DNA from: Prorocentrum cordatum
Taxonomy: Eukaryota; Sar; Dinophyceae; Prorocentrales; Prorocentraceae
DNA length: 64,000 nucleotides
Reading direction: 5' to 3'
Assembly (NCBI GenBank): GCA_963575745.1
Contig: CAUYUJ010000914.1
Span: 373,588 to 437,587 of the forward strand
In this document: positions 34,276-44,578 of the stretch, in pieces
Layout of the letters: each line of letters begins with the position of its first letter
Numbering within the stretch: the first letter of the stretch is position 1
Notes under the pieces: model-generated
Database searches by the model: none
What the model was told of the DNA's origin: nothing
Seen by the model: only the letters and a program-made list of their open reading frames with translations
Translations under genes and position numbers: made by a program

Positions 34276-34394
34276 TCCTCCTAGCCCGCCCTGCGTCGGC
34301 CACGCGGAAAAAAAGGATCAGCAGAGGGAGGGGCGCAGCAAGGAGAGAGACGGAGGGGGGCGGGCCGGGGGGGGGGCTTACCTGCCTCCCGCTG

Positions 34395-34540
34395 GAGGTG
34401 CACAGGGGGGACTCCAAATGGGGCCACGATCCTCGTGAGGGGGCGTGCCGAAGTGGGCGGGGCGACGCGTACCAACCCTGCCACTGGGGCCGTCGGTGGG
34501 GAGCCACGATCCTCGTGAGGGGTGTGCCGACTTGTGCGGG
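34395..34540. repeat. Direct repeat around GCCACGATCCTCGTGAGG
   Basis: The 18-base word occurs near 34422 and 34502. Each copy is followed by a GTGCCGA…GTG stretch, giving an ~80-bp tandem duplication. Confidence 0.7.
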
Positions 34541-34854
34541 GGGGACGCCTGCGGTACCCCCCCCCGCCTTCCGTGGGGGGGGCGACCGTGCGCCACTCGG
34601 CGCCATCCGCTGGGGGGGGACCGACCGCCACTCCTGGCAGAGCTGGGCGGCGACAGCCGAACCCTACCCCCGCCAACCATCGATGCTCCTGGCTCGATGG
34701 GAGGACGGAGCGATCAGGGCTCGGACTTCAACACGTGCTCGACGAGCTCCGAAACCCCACCCCCGCCCCCCCTCCCATATAGAGTTGCAGGATCGCTGAT
34801 CGGCGAGGGTGGGGTCAGGGGCCTGCCGCCGAATATTGGCGGCGCGCACAGGGA

Positions 34855-34995
34855 GGTAAGAGGGAGGGGGAAGGCTTCTTAGACGGGGGATGCTTCTGAG
34901 AAGGTGAGAGCCTTGCATCTACAGATGAGGCCCGCGCCTTCTCAGAAGCAGGGATGCTCTGAGAAGCCTTCCCCCCTCCCCCTGTCCCCTCGTGC
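34855..34995. mobile_element. Family M fold-back element, diverged copy
   Basis: Arms GGGAGGGGGAAGGCTTCT and AGAAGCCTTCCCCCCTCCCC enclose CTTCTGAGAAGG and CGCCTTCTCAGAAGC. The outer CGGCGGCG termini are only partly kept. Confidence 0.55.
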
Positions 34996-34999
34996 GCGC

Positions 35000-36260
35000 G
35001 GCTGGGAAGAATGGGCGGGCGAGGGAAGGGGGGGGGCGCAGAACGGGGGCAGGGGAGCCCGGAATTGAATCGATAAGCCAGATCGGCGATCGAAACGAAT
35101 CGCATCGGCGAAAATCGGCAGCCGAGGCGGGAGAAGTCTAATCGGCTCAACTCGGCAGGCTAGTGAGGCTCCCTTGAGACATCGGAGTCCAGATCAGAAT
35201 CCGAGGCCGAATCGAGCCGGCATCGGAGCCCATTCAACTCGATCCGAATCGGAGTCATCGAAATGAACCCGGGGTGGGAGCAAAGGGGGGGCCGCTGGAA
35301 TGCCTCCCGGCTGGGGCAGCCGCGAGCCTCTCGCCGACGTCCGCAGGGAACGAGGAGCTTTTTTGTTGTCCAACCGCCTGCACGCGGCTGCTTCTCCGGA
35401 CGCCTCGAGGCGCCAGGGGCGGCCACGTCTCCCAGCAGAACGAGCCTGCGAGGAGCCGAACCAGGCTGCACGCAGCGACCGTTGTCGATTGCATCCGAGG
35501 TCGTGCCGCGTTTTTGCTGCCTGCGCTGCTGCTTGCTTGCGTCAGGCTTGCCTGAAGGCTTTGCCCGCGTTCCAGTGTCGACCCGCCCTGAAGCCCGAAT
35601 ACGAGTGCGCCGTAGTTTCTGTTGGTGCTCGCGCCCACGCACCGCCCGGTGTGTGGCTTTCGGCTCGCTTCAGCCGAGGCTGCTCTCCCTCCTCGGACAG
35701 CCCGACTGAAGCATCCGTCGGCCCCTTTTGTGGGGGTCAAGACGAGGTATGGGTTCCAGAGTTGAGAGAAGACCGGCTGGGCTGTGGGAGCGCGGACTAA
35801 AGGCGGGCGGATGGAGTGGACGACAACTGGGCCTCGAGAGGTGCCCCAAGGACGGCCCAGGAGGGCGCCAGTGACTTCCACGGAGGGCTCCATAGGCTGG
35901 CCCACGGGAAGCCTCGGCGCGACCCTGAAAAACCGCAAGGGCCTCCACGAGGTATTTAGGCTACAACACTTGCCATGGGAGGCCCTCAGACAGCCGACAA
36001 AGTACCGCACACCATCTGAAGCCCTGGCGAGCCTCCTGGGATGTTCGGAAAGCCTGTGAAGACCTCACGCGGCCCCCACGTGGCCGTCGCCATGGCGGTC
36101 GCCGCCGTGTGCTCCCCGCCGCAATCGCCGCGCGCCTGGGCACCAGGAGGAAGCGACACCACCACCACCAGGGACCACCACCGGAAGAAGCTGGGGGGGG
36201 TCTCCCTGGTGGTAGTGTGACCTCTCGGTCGAGGCATCCCGCATTCCCGGCTTGGGGAGG
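35000..36260. other. No recognisable gene
   Basis: Includes a TCGGAATCGAGC-like short-word region (35060-35265). Frames of up to 251 codons on minus and 166 on plus show no motif I know. Confidence 0.4.
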
Positions 36261-36264
36261 CATC

Positions 36265-36470
36265 ATTCGGCGGCGAGCGAGAGGGGGAAGTGAGAAGGCG
36301 AAGGCCTTCTCAAAAGGCGGCGGAGCTTCTCAGAAACCCTCGCGCCTTCTGAGAAGTGTTCCGTGTCTCCGGACAAAGCCTAGAACACTTTTTGGAAGGC
36401 CAGGGGGCTTCCGAGCCTTCTGAGAAGGCCCGCACCTTCTCGCTTCCCCTCTCTGGGTTCGCCGCCGAAT
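36265..36470. mobile_element. MITE-like fold-back element, family M (copy 3)
   Basis: 206 bp from ATTCGGCGGCGAGCGAGA to TGGGTTCGCCGCCGAAT. The next inverted blocks are GGGGGAAGTGAGAAGG / CCTTCTCGCTTCCCC and then AGGCCTTCTC / GAGAAGGCCC. The middle is CCTTCTGAGAAGTG with a less conserved loop. Only ~310 bases separate it from a candidate exon, so it probably sits in an intron. Confidence 0.82.
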
Positions 36471-36489
36471 TTGGTCTTCGGGACATAAC

Positions 36490-36612
36490 TCAAGTCCCTG
36501 GCGGCCGTTCGGGGCGATCCGGGCACCCCCAGACGCCTCTCGGCGAGGCGCAGCCGCTGGAAGACTCCCCGCGGTTGGAGATCCGCCGAGGACCGACGAG
36601 AGCGCCCGAAAA
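36490..36612. repeat. Dispersed repeat R (copy 1 of 3)
   Basis: Shares GGCGGCCGTTCGGG, GATCCGGGCACCCCCAGA, CTCTCGGCGAGGCGCAGC and GGTTGGAGATCC with 59878-59990 and, more weakly, 62130-62222. All three are in the same orientation. Confidence 0.7.
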
Positions 36613-36614
36613 CC

Positions 36615-36778
36615 TCGAGGCTCGCCGCCGAATCGCAGACCTCCTCGCAGGAGATGGCCCCACTTGTGGTGGTGGTGGCCGCTTCTGCTGCCGCGGGTCG
36701 GCGCGGGGGGAGGGGGAGCCCCAGCCGGGCCTCGCCGCGCTCCAGGGCCGGGAGGTCCCGCTGCCCGAACCAGGCGTT
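36615..36778 (-). other. Candidate host-gene exon
   Basis: On the minus strand a pyrimidine-rich tract ending CCCGGCACAG is followed at 36778 by NAWFGQRDLPALERGEARLG, then Ala/Thr-rich sequence and AISCEEVCDSAASLEVF. The tract plus CAG is a good 3' splice site, and the peptide is not low complexity. It probably ends before the dispersed repeat that begins at 36612 on this strand. The product is unknown. Confidence 0.4.
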
Positions 36779-36849
36779 CTGTGCCGGGGGCGGGGGGGGC
36801 GGGGGCCAGGTTTGCCCAAAGCCGGATGAGGATGAATGCAGATGAGATC

Positions 36850-36885
36850 TCCTCCTCCTCCTCCTCCTCCTCCTGTCCTCCTCGG
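36850..36885. repeat. CTC microsatellite
   Basis: Short CTCCTC run upstream of the candidate exon on its strand. Confidence 0.85.
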
Positions 36886-36909
36886 GGGTAGCTCTTAACC
36901 GTGAGCGCG

Positions 36910-37935
36910 GTACCACGGCTAATGTACCAGACTACTGTACCAGACTCATGTACCAGACTGATGTGCCAGACTCTAATGCACCAGACTACTGGCACCACAC
37001 TACTCTGGTGCCATTCGTCTGGTGCCATAGGTCTGGTGCCATTCGTATGGTGCCATTCGTCTGGAACATTAATCTGGCACATCAATCTGGTACATTCGTC
37101 TGGTGCGTTAGTCTCGTGCATTCGTCTGGTGCAGCAATATGGTACATTAGTCTGGTACATTAATCAGGTACATCAATATGGTACGATGGTCTGGTACATT
37201 AGTCTGCTACGATAATATGGTACCGCTGGCCTGGTGCCGTTGATCTAGTGCCATTACTCAGGTGCCATTCGTCTGGTGCCATTAATCTGGTACATATAGT
37301 CTGGTACCGCTGAATTGGTGTCACCAGTCTGGTGCCATTAGTCCGGTGCCAATGCTCCGGTTATTTAGTCTGGTGCCGCTTGGTTGGTACCGCTAGTCTG
37401 GTGCAATCAGTCTAGTGCCATGAAGTTGGTGCCATTAGTCTGGTACATTAATCTGGTACATGAGGCTGGTCCAACAGTCTTGTACAGTAGTCTGGTACTT
37501 TAGGTCTGGTACATTAGTCTGATACATTCTTCTGGTACATCAATCTTGTACATCTAGTCTGGTACATTCGCCTGGTACGTCAATCAGTCTGGTACATTAG
37601 TACATTAAGCTGGTACTTTACTCTGGTACCACTCGTCTGGTGCCATGAGTCTGGTGCTATTAGACTGGTCCCATTAGCCAAGTAGCCAAGTGCCATTCGT
37701 CTGGTGTCATTAATCTGGTACATATAGTCTGGTACTCTAGTCTGGTACTGCTAGGGTGGTACCATGAGGCTCGTGCCCTTAGTCTGGTGCCATTAATCCG
37801 GCACCGCTAGTCTGGTGCCGTTAGTGTGGCGTCATTAGCCTGGTACTTTCGTCTGGTACTCTAGTGTGTTTCGCTAGACTGGTTGGTGCATTAGTATTTA
37901 GTCTGGTGCCAATAGTCTGGTATTTAGTCTGGTAT
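36910..37935. repeat. 13/14-bp CTGGTGCCATTAGT minisatellite
   Basis: About 1 kb of degenerate units such as CTGGTGCCATTAGT (14) and CTGGTACATTAGT (13), with TACC, TGCC and TACA variants and occasional dropouts. Neither frame stays open for long. It is non-coding. Confidence 0.93.
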
Positions 37936-38630
37936 GCGGTTCTGCCAAATCATGCTCCCGCTGCAGCATTGGATTTCACTTGACGCTCCCGCTCTTTACG
38001 AAGCATTCAATTACATATTTCGTCTTGCGTCATGTTTGTTTCCCTCCGAACATGTTACTCCCAACCGCGCTCTTCTACGCCGTGCTACGCCGTGCTCTAA
38101 CATGCATTTTGTACCCTCTCAGGAGCATTGCCCTGCTCGACACCCGACTGTGCGAATAGAGAGGAGATCTACGCCATGGTAGAGGGTGGGAGGGAGGTGT
38201 AAAACGTAAGACAAGACGCTTGCGCACCTGGCTTGCCCTCCTCCCCTCGTCCCTCCCCCTCCTCCTCCTCTCCCCGGCAGAAGCCTTCGCTTCCCAATGC
38301 AACCCCATTCCCCGAAATTCCCATCACCCTTCCTCCCATCTCCCCCGCCCATCTCCTCCCCCACCTTCTCCTGGGCACTTCCCTCCCTCACCTCCCTCGC
38401 TCAATTCGCCTTCTTATTATTCTTCTTCCCTCCTCGCGCCCTCCCCTACTTCCCTCCCTTCCCCTCCAACCATCTGCCCCTCCCGCAACCCGGCGTGCAC
38501 CGCCCGGGACCCAGACGACCCCACCACGGGCGGGAGAGAGCGCCCGAGCGCTTTTGTAACTAGCTGGAGCGGACGCAGATGAATTGCAACGCAGATGCTG
38601 AAGAGAAGGATCATGAGGAGGAGGAGGAAG
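37936..38630. other. No gene; CT-rich tail
   Basis: Ordinary sequence to about 38215, then C/T-rich (38225-38500). No supported feature. Confidence 0.5.
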
Positions 38631-38631
38631 A

Positions 38632-38714
38632 AGAGGGATATGATGATGATGAGGAGGATGAGGAGGAGGACGATGATGATGGTGTTGGTGGTGATGATGA
38701 TGATGATGATGATG
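38632..38714. repeat. GAT/GAG trinucleotide array, left flank of element
   Basis: GATGATGAGGAGGATGAGG passing into pure GATGATGATG. It abuts end B2 of the retroelement. Its partner on the other side is 45058-45180. Confidence 0.93.
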
Positions 38715-38826
38715 CCAGGTCGGGTCCCCGAGGCCATAACATTCTTTTCAGAGAAGCTGACGGCGGCGATGGCAGGAAACGACGGCCTCGACTCCCAGAG
38801 TGGCCAGGACACTCGCGGGCAGCACA
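38715..38826 (-). repeat. Split direct repeat B2 (3' end)
   Basis: 112 bases, CCAGGTCGGGTCCCCGAGGC … ACTCGCGGGCAGCACA on the plus strand. Differs from B1 by a single C/T. Confidence 0.93.
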
Positions 38827-38880
38827 GACGCAGACTTAAATCGATTCAAAAACCCTCAAGCGAGGGCGGGTGGGTTCGGG

Positions 38881-38958
38881 AGCTTGAGCACAACGGTTGC
38901 GGTCGTGCGGCCCCTCGGCCCCTTCCCCAGCACACACCACACTAAAGTTGTTACAATG
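38881..38958 (-). repeat. Split direct repeat A2
   Basis: 78 bases from AGCTTGAGCACAACGG to AAAGTTGTTACAATG on the plus strand. Directly adjoins B1. Confidence 0.93.
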
Positions 38959-39070
38959 CCAGGTCGGGTCCCCGAGGCCATAACATTCTTTTTAGAGAAG
39001 CTGACGGCGGCGATGGCAGGAAACGACGGCCTCGACTCCCAGAGTGGCCAGGACACTCGCGGGCAGCACA
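38959..39070 (-). repeat. Split direct repeat B1
   Basis: 112 bases. It begins 24 bases beyond the stop of the last ORF (39095) and runs without a gap into A2. Confidence 0.93.
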
Positions 39071-39094
39071 TACGTACATTGTGTAACACAAAAC

Positions 39095-41053
39095 TCATGG
39101 CCGCAGGCCGCCCAAGAAATAAGATCGGGCCTGCGACAATTCCTCGATCGACGAAACGATTGAATCTGCCACAAGCTCGGCGGCTCGAGCGGGAAAGCGG
39201 GCAGCCTTGTGCCTGCACGCTACGCCTTTGGCCGTACGGCCGTCAAAACGCATGTGAGGTCGCCCCGAAAACGAGCAGCACTCTTTACTGTGATCACACA
39301 CGCGAGCAAGGCGAGACAAGTTGGGGCAGTGCCAACAACACACACGTGTGGGAGCGCGAGCTGCGGCACCAAATTGACACAGGTCCACCTGAACGTTGAG
39401 ACACGCAGAATGGTTCATTAGCTCAACTAGCTGAGGAACATGCCAGATCAAACTGCTACGAGGATGCTCGGAACACACAGGCACATGATGCTTCACGCAA
39501 GCACGCAAAATCTGAATGGCAGCCTGCATCTCGACATTGTCACACAGAAAGGCAGGGAGCACCACTGAAGTGGACGCGCCGTACTTGCGACCCCAAGGGT
39601 CCGCCACAGAACGGCGAGGCGGGGCGCCTGGCTGCATCCAGGTACTACGAGACAAGGAAATCCACAAAGCGCAGACAGCGGACGACCGAATCCAGCCCAG
39701 GATTCGATTGACCACCACTCGCTCAGTCAAACCTAGACTCGCGTTCCGACCTGCCCCGAACGATGGGCAACCCAAACCGCGACTGCGCAGCGCTTTGCAT
39801 ATGGGGGCCCCATGGGGCCCCAGCACAGGCAAAACGAGCCGCCTGCGGCGAGAAGCCCACGCGTGAGCACGCCGAAACGCCCCGCTCAAACGAGAAGCTA
39901 GCGCATGGTCAGAACTGGCGCCCGCTTTGCGACTGGCGGGACGGCAGGCATGGGCTGAAGAGGAACAGCCAGCGGGAAATGGCCTTTCACAAAACTGCAC
40001 ACGATGAGCTCCGCCAATCTCTCGAGCACCTGATCTCCAAAGCGTTCGACGGGCAGGTCTCCGATTCTCTGTTGCATCCGAGTGCGCTTGCCGTACCGTC
40101 TCAAACTCTTGTCCGTCGCCCATCTGCCCCTCTCTTTCACTTCCGCCAACGATCGGGACCCCGAGAGCAAGTCGCGTGAGGCCCCCCCCATGGCGGAGGG
40201 TGTACAAGGACGGGGACTCCCTCTGCAGCCCGAGCTCCCTCAAGCCCTGGGCGAACATCAGGCGGACGTCGGCGGGTCTGAAGTTCCACAGGCTGGCGCT
40301 GGGCTCCCTGTTGGCCTTCAGCGCGAGCAGCACGGGCCAGAGCTCTGGCGCATCCACCAGCACCGACTCGTCGGTCTCGCCCGTCTTGCCAGGCCGGCCT
40401 GCTTTCGCGTCGTTGACGATGATCCCCCACGAGCTGAACCCCGCCCCAGCTATTGGCGGCACCAACGAGCTCACTCTCAGACGGTAAGCCTCCGAGGGCC
40501 GCAGGTACGCATGAAACACCAGCGCCACGAACACCGCCATGCTGGGCAAGTTGCGAGAGATCATCCAACCAGCAACTGCCATGGCCGCAGCTCGCGGCAG
40601 TGGGAGCCGCAACTGCGGGGGGACCAGCCGCCGCCAGCCGTCGAGGGCTCGGGCCGCTCGAGGGAGAGGACGCCTGCCGCCGAGCAGCTGGGGCAAGAAG
40701 TGCCTCAGAGCGGCTACTGACATCCTCCCCGTGGCGGAGTCGAACCCGTCCAATGCCAGGTCGGTCATGAACGCCACCAGCGCCACGTCCAGCTGCGGGG
40801 CCGAGTGAAAGTCCAGGCCGTGCCAAGTCACCCACTCGAGGAACCTCACGGCGTGACCCCTGTAGCGCTCCCTGGTCGAGTCCGTGACGGCAGACATCTC
40901 CAGGAAGCTGATGGCGTTCTCCGCCAGCTGCATCGGCCGTGGATGCTGCTGCTTCCGAGCGACCCTCAGCGTGATGGAGCGCTGAACTGCCACTGGCTGC
41001 CCCTGGCGCGGCCGCGGCCGCCTCCCCGAAGACTTCGCCGTGGAAGAAGCCAT
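39095..41053 (-). pseudogene. Element ORF4: tyrosine recombinase plus MTase-like region
   Basis: The ATG at 41053 lies directly after the RNase H motif ADGPSR in an overlapping frame. It gives 652 codons. Residues 40-290 form the core-binding and catalytic domains: box I AYLRPSEAYRL with R185, the Lys loop AKAGRPGKTGETDES, and box II LYTLRHGG with R287 and H288. The usual first His of HxxR is Tyr284. At a run of eight C/G (40182-40189) the true frame shifts: the remainder, RSLAEVKERGRWATDKSLRR followed by YGKRTRM, is in the next frame (39898-40189) and supplies Trp24 and the nucleophile Tyr33. Back in the first frame, RILGWIRSSAVCALWISLSR, then GAPPRRSVADPWG, EHPRSSLIWHVPQL and DLCQFGA, resembles the SAM-methyltransferase-like domain carried by related dinoflagellate elements. 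The PC and ENP-type motifs are degenerate. Confidence 0.75.
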
Positions 41054-43089
41054 GCCGAGACGGGCCGTCCGCTACATCCAACTCAGAGGGCAGCCGCCGC
41101 ACATAGCATCGGAAATTGACTGCAAGAGCGAGGGCAGCAACTTTCCGCAAAGGTCGCCGAAGGACAGGCTTGCGCCCCCGCCCCTTCCCAGCGGCTAAAG
41201 CCAATGGCAAATTGTCGACGAGGAAGCGATGACGACGATGGTGCAAGCTGACGTTACGGGACGCGTGGCGAACGGCGTCGTGCAACGCCTCCCCCTCGAG
41301 CTCCAAGATGTTCCTGATGGGATCCCAGTGCCTCCTCGAGATGACCGTGGCCCAAGCTGAGGCCTCCATGATCTCCTTGGGGACCTCCAGAAAGCCCTTG
41401 ACGGAGCCCTCGGGGTTGAACGATTCGATGTAGTCCGCGGCGACGGAGTCCAAGATGCCCTCCTCCAGGTGGAGCTCATCCAGCCCCAATGCGTTAGCCC
41501 TTGCTGTAACTGCTGCCGTGCACCTGTACCTCCACCTCTCCGTAACCCTCCCCATCTCGGCCATCTGGGGCCAGTCCAGATCACGAGTGCAGACGCCGAC
41601 ACCAATAGGAGACGCGTCCGAGGCGGAGACCCGTGAACCCCAAGGAATACCCAAATGCGAAGACCACAGAGGCAGCGTACTAGCAACGCACCAGAGCTCA
41701 AACCTTACCGAGTTCCACAAAGGCCTGACGTTGGGGTCCTTGAGGGACTTGAAAGCGTAGACGGAGTGCAGAATAGACAAGGTCTCTCTTTTACAACTCA
41801 TCGCCCACGTGATGTGCCCGAGCAAGACTTCCAGCAGTCGGGGCGAGGCCGCCCCTCGCCGCAGGACAGCCAGAATCGCCTGCCGCAGGCGCAAGACGTT
41901 GGAGGGCTTCACCCGCGCAGTGCCCTTTTCACCGTCGATCTCGAGACCAGTGAAGACAGTCTTCGGCGAAGCCGCATCGATGGAGTGAATGGGTAACCCC
42001 CGCGATTCAAGCGTCCGCGTAATCTGATCTCTTTGCCGTTGCAATGCTTGCATCACAACCCACGACTGCAAAATTATCAGCGCATCCAGCAGCAGCTAAA
42101 CTCACAGGCGAGTGCAGCACAGGACTGGGGCGGCCGTCCTCGATCAACGATCCGTCACTGAACCCGTTCTCCACTAGAGCCCTGCGCATGATGCTCTGAC
42201 AAAACAGCAGCGACCAACTCCATCCCATCGGCAACACGCGCACCATGGGCTGAAGATAGCAGTCGCTAGCCACTGGCAATCCGTCGACGTGGGTAATCCC
42301 CAACAACTGATTTGAAATAGTGGGCAGCGTGAAGCATTCCTCCATCCCCTTTGGCACCAGCATGTGATAGAATGCGCATTGGATGTCACCCTGCGCTAGA
42401 ACGACGGGACTCCCGGGACGCTGCGACTCCAAGGCGGACCACGCAGCAGCCGTCGGAAGCGTCGGCTTGGGCAGGGGCTCGAAATCCTCGTTCGCCACCC
42501 TCGTGTCGAACACGAGTCTCAACGTGCCCTTACCCACCTTCTCAACAAAGAAAAATCACAAACTATAAGGATCAGCAGCACGCGCCACGCGGAAGCAAAT
42601 CATACCACCCTGAAGCAACTCCCCAACGAAGCCAGCGTAGGCGCGAGGGCTGTTGGCCAAAATCGGGCCCACGCACGGGCGCCGCGGAGCTGGCGCATCT
42701 CGGGAATCAGAAGCCGACATCTCACCTTTGAGCATGGTCCGTCTCCATCCCAACAAGCATTCACGATCGGCCTGATCCACCAACTCTGTGACCTCCACAG
42801 GCGCGGTAGACATGTCGGGCCAGGACACCAGGTCCTTGCTGTAGGGCTTGACGCGCTGAGACTCCGCGGAATACCCAGGCGCCGAAGCGAGCAGCTCTGC
42901 AAGGGCTGCTTCGCCTGAAACTCGGTCCTCATGATAGTCAGGAGGCACAGGAAAATCGCGAAAGGCCTGGCTGATGTGGTCCAGCGCGCTCGCCTGGGCA
43001 GCTGATGACGTCAGCCCTGGCGGCGCCGCCACACCTGCACCGTGGCCACTCAGCTGGTTGAGCGCCGCGATGCCGTCGTTAGCCTAACG
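41042..43089 (-). pseudogene. Element ORF3: reverse transcriptase and RNase H, broken
   Basis: The RT-leading region (NDGIAALNQLSGHG, PRAYAGFVGELLQGGMICF) reaches an in-frame TGA at 42556-42558. The same frame then continues into the RT palm: LRLVFDTRVAN, motif A with QGDIQCAFYHM, motif B VLPMGWSWSL, motif C CADNFAVVG. Motif C has Cys for the usual Tyr and DN in place of DD. A frameshift near 42055 moves to the thumb (KTVFTGLEIDGEKG, LLEVLLGHITWA) and RNase H (VSASDASPIGVGVC, RFLVDNLPLALAAG, ELDVADGPSR). The frame is also stopped upstream by a TAG at 43084-43086. The function would be copying the element RNA into DNA. This copy is probably inactive unless stops and shifts are bypassed or are sequence errors. 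Confidence 0.78.
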
Positions 43090-43354
43090 CTTCCACGCGG
43101 CCCCACGCTGCGCCCGCTGCTGGCCCCGCCAGCTGCGACAGGAAGCAGCGCGCTCATCCAGCGCGAGCGGCGGCAGAGGGAACACGTCACGCTGACGCCC
43201 TGCAGGCTTCATCGCGGAGCTGCGAGGGGGCTGGCGAGCCGAGGTCCCCAGACCTCAATCAAAAACGGCGGCGGCGCTGGCCGCCCCGAAAATGCAGGGG
43301 TCGCCCAGGCGGCGCCGAGGTGCCTGCACCCGCCTGGGAGAAGCTTCCGAGGGC

Positions 43355-44578
43355 CTATGCGCGCGCCGCCCGCTCCTCGCGGGCTTTGCGCCTCTCCTTG
43401 GCAACAGCTGCCTCCGCCTTCAGCTGCTCTGCAATGAACTCCGTGAGCGCTGGCGAGATGCAGAGGTTGCCCTTGCTCGCCGACGCGCCCATGTAGTGCT
43501 CGGCCTCCGAAGCGAGTAGACTCTCGCTCGCCCCGAGGCCCTTCTTCTTGTCCTTCTTTTCCTCTGCCGCCACCTGCGCGGCTACCGTCTCCTCGTAGTG
43601 GCGTTCTTCGATGAGCTGAGTCTGCCGACTGACCAGCTCAAAGGCCGCCAACTCTGACGCGTTGAGCTGGTCGTAGCAGGTGGCCATCTCCAGCAGCCTG
43701 CAGTTCATCTCATGCTGCTGGCAGATGGCATCCGGGTCGCGAAGCCTCGCCTCCGCTTTCCACTTCGAGTGCCAGGCCAACGGGCCGCCCGCGTTCCGAC
43801 GAATGTGCTCCAAGCACCACTGGGTCGTCCTTGGCCCCTTGATCGGCCAATCGTCCCGTGGCGTGGTAGTAGCGTCCCGCAGCGCGACTGAGTAGTCCAG
43901 CTGGCGGCGACCAGCGTGATCCGTCGCCAACGGGAAGACGCGAGGATCGGCAGCCGCCAATGGCGCCACCGCCGCGAGCGCACCAGCAGCTGCAGCGCCG
44001 CCTCCTGGGCCGCCCGCCCCAGCACCGCCACCCCCCAGGGGAGGAGGCATCGCCACGCCCAGAGCTGCAGCGAGCGCGCCTGCGCCTCCAGGAACAGCAG
44101 CGCCGCCGCCGCCTCCAGCGCCGTCGCCTGGTGCAGGCACCGCCGCGCCTCCTCCGCCAGCAGCAGCCACCACCGCGGCCGCGGCGGCCGCAGGATTGTC
44201 CAGCGCCAGCGCCTGAGGGATCCACGCGGCTCCCACTCCCGCCCCACCAGCCAGCAGAAACGGCGAGGGAGGCAGGGCGGCGCCGAGCAGCAAGGCAGCG
44301 TCTCGCAGGAAGCCCCACACCTCTGGAGCAGATGGCACGGCTCGGAAGCGATAGACGTTCGCCTCCGCGACTCCAAAGACAGGTGCGCCCAAGCCTCGCA
44401 ACGGCCGAACCTCTTCGACGTCCCCGTCAACCTCAACCGATTCTACATACACATCCCCGCCCACAGTAGCAATAGCAGCACGAGACGGAGGCACATCGAA
44501 CAGCGTGATCCTCTCATGGAAAACTGGCGGGCCTCCCACACGATAGCGAATCACGTGTACATTACCTGGTTGAGGCAT
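43355..44578 (-). CDS. Element ORF2: gag-like protein
   Basis: 407-codon intact frame. The N-terminal ~100 residues look globular (HVIRYRVGGPPVFHERITLF). Residues ~120-200 are a Gly/Ala-rich linker. The C-terminal half has a conserved-looking core (DDWPIKGPRTTQWCLEHIRR, ATCYDQLNASELAAFELVSR, QTQLIEERHYEE) and a Lys/Glu-rich helical end (KERRKAREERAARA). I recognise this core as common in dinoflagellate YR/DIRS-like elements ahead of RT. By position it is the gag-like, nucleic-acid-packaging protein, which is inference. No CCHC zinc knuckle is seen. Confidence 0.6.
   Translation of the reverse strand: MPQPGNVHVIRYRVGGPPVFHERITLFDVPPSRAAIATVGGDVYVESVEVDGDVEEVRPLRGLGAPVFGVAEANVYRFRAVPSAPEVWGFLRDAALLLGAALPPSPFLLAGGAGVGAAWIPQALALDNPAAAAAAVVAAAGGGGAAVPAPGDGAGGGGGAAVPGGAGALAAALGVAMPPPLGGGGAGAGGPGGGAAAAGALAAVAPLAAADPRVFPLATDHAGRRQLDYSVALRDATTTPRDDWPIKGPRTTQWCLEHIRRNAGGPLAWHSKWKAEARLRDPDAICQQHEMNCRLLEMATCYDQLNASELAAFELVSRQTQLIEERHYEETVAAQVAAEEKKDKKKGLGASESLLASEAEHYMGASASKGNLCISPALTEFIAEQLKAEAAVAKERRKAREERAARA

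Noticed and set aside
40137-41041. RNase H frame extension past ADGPSR
   Set aside because: The last ~300 codons of the 644-codon frame are an out-of-frame reading of the recombinase region; the recombinase motifs are in the other frame.
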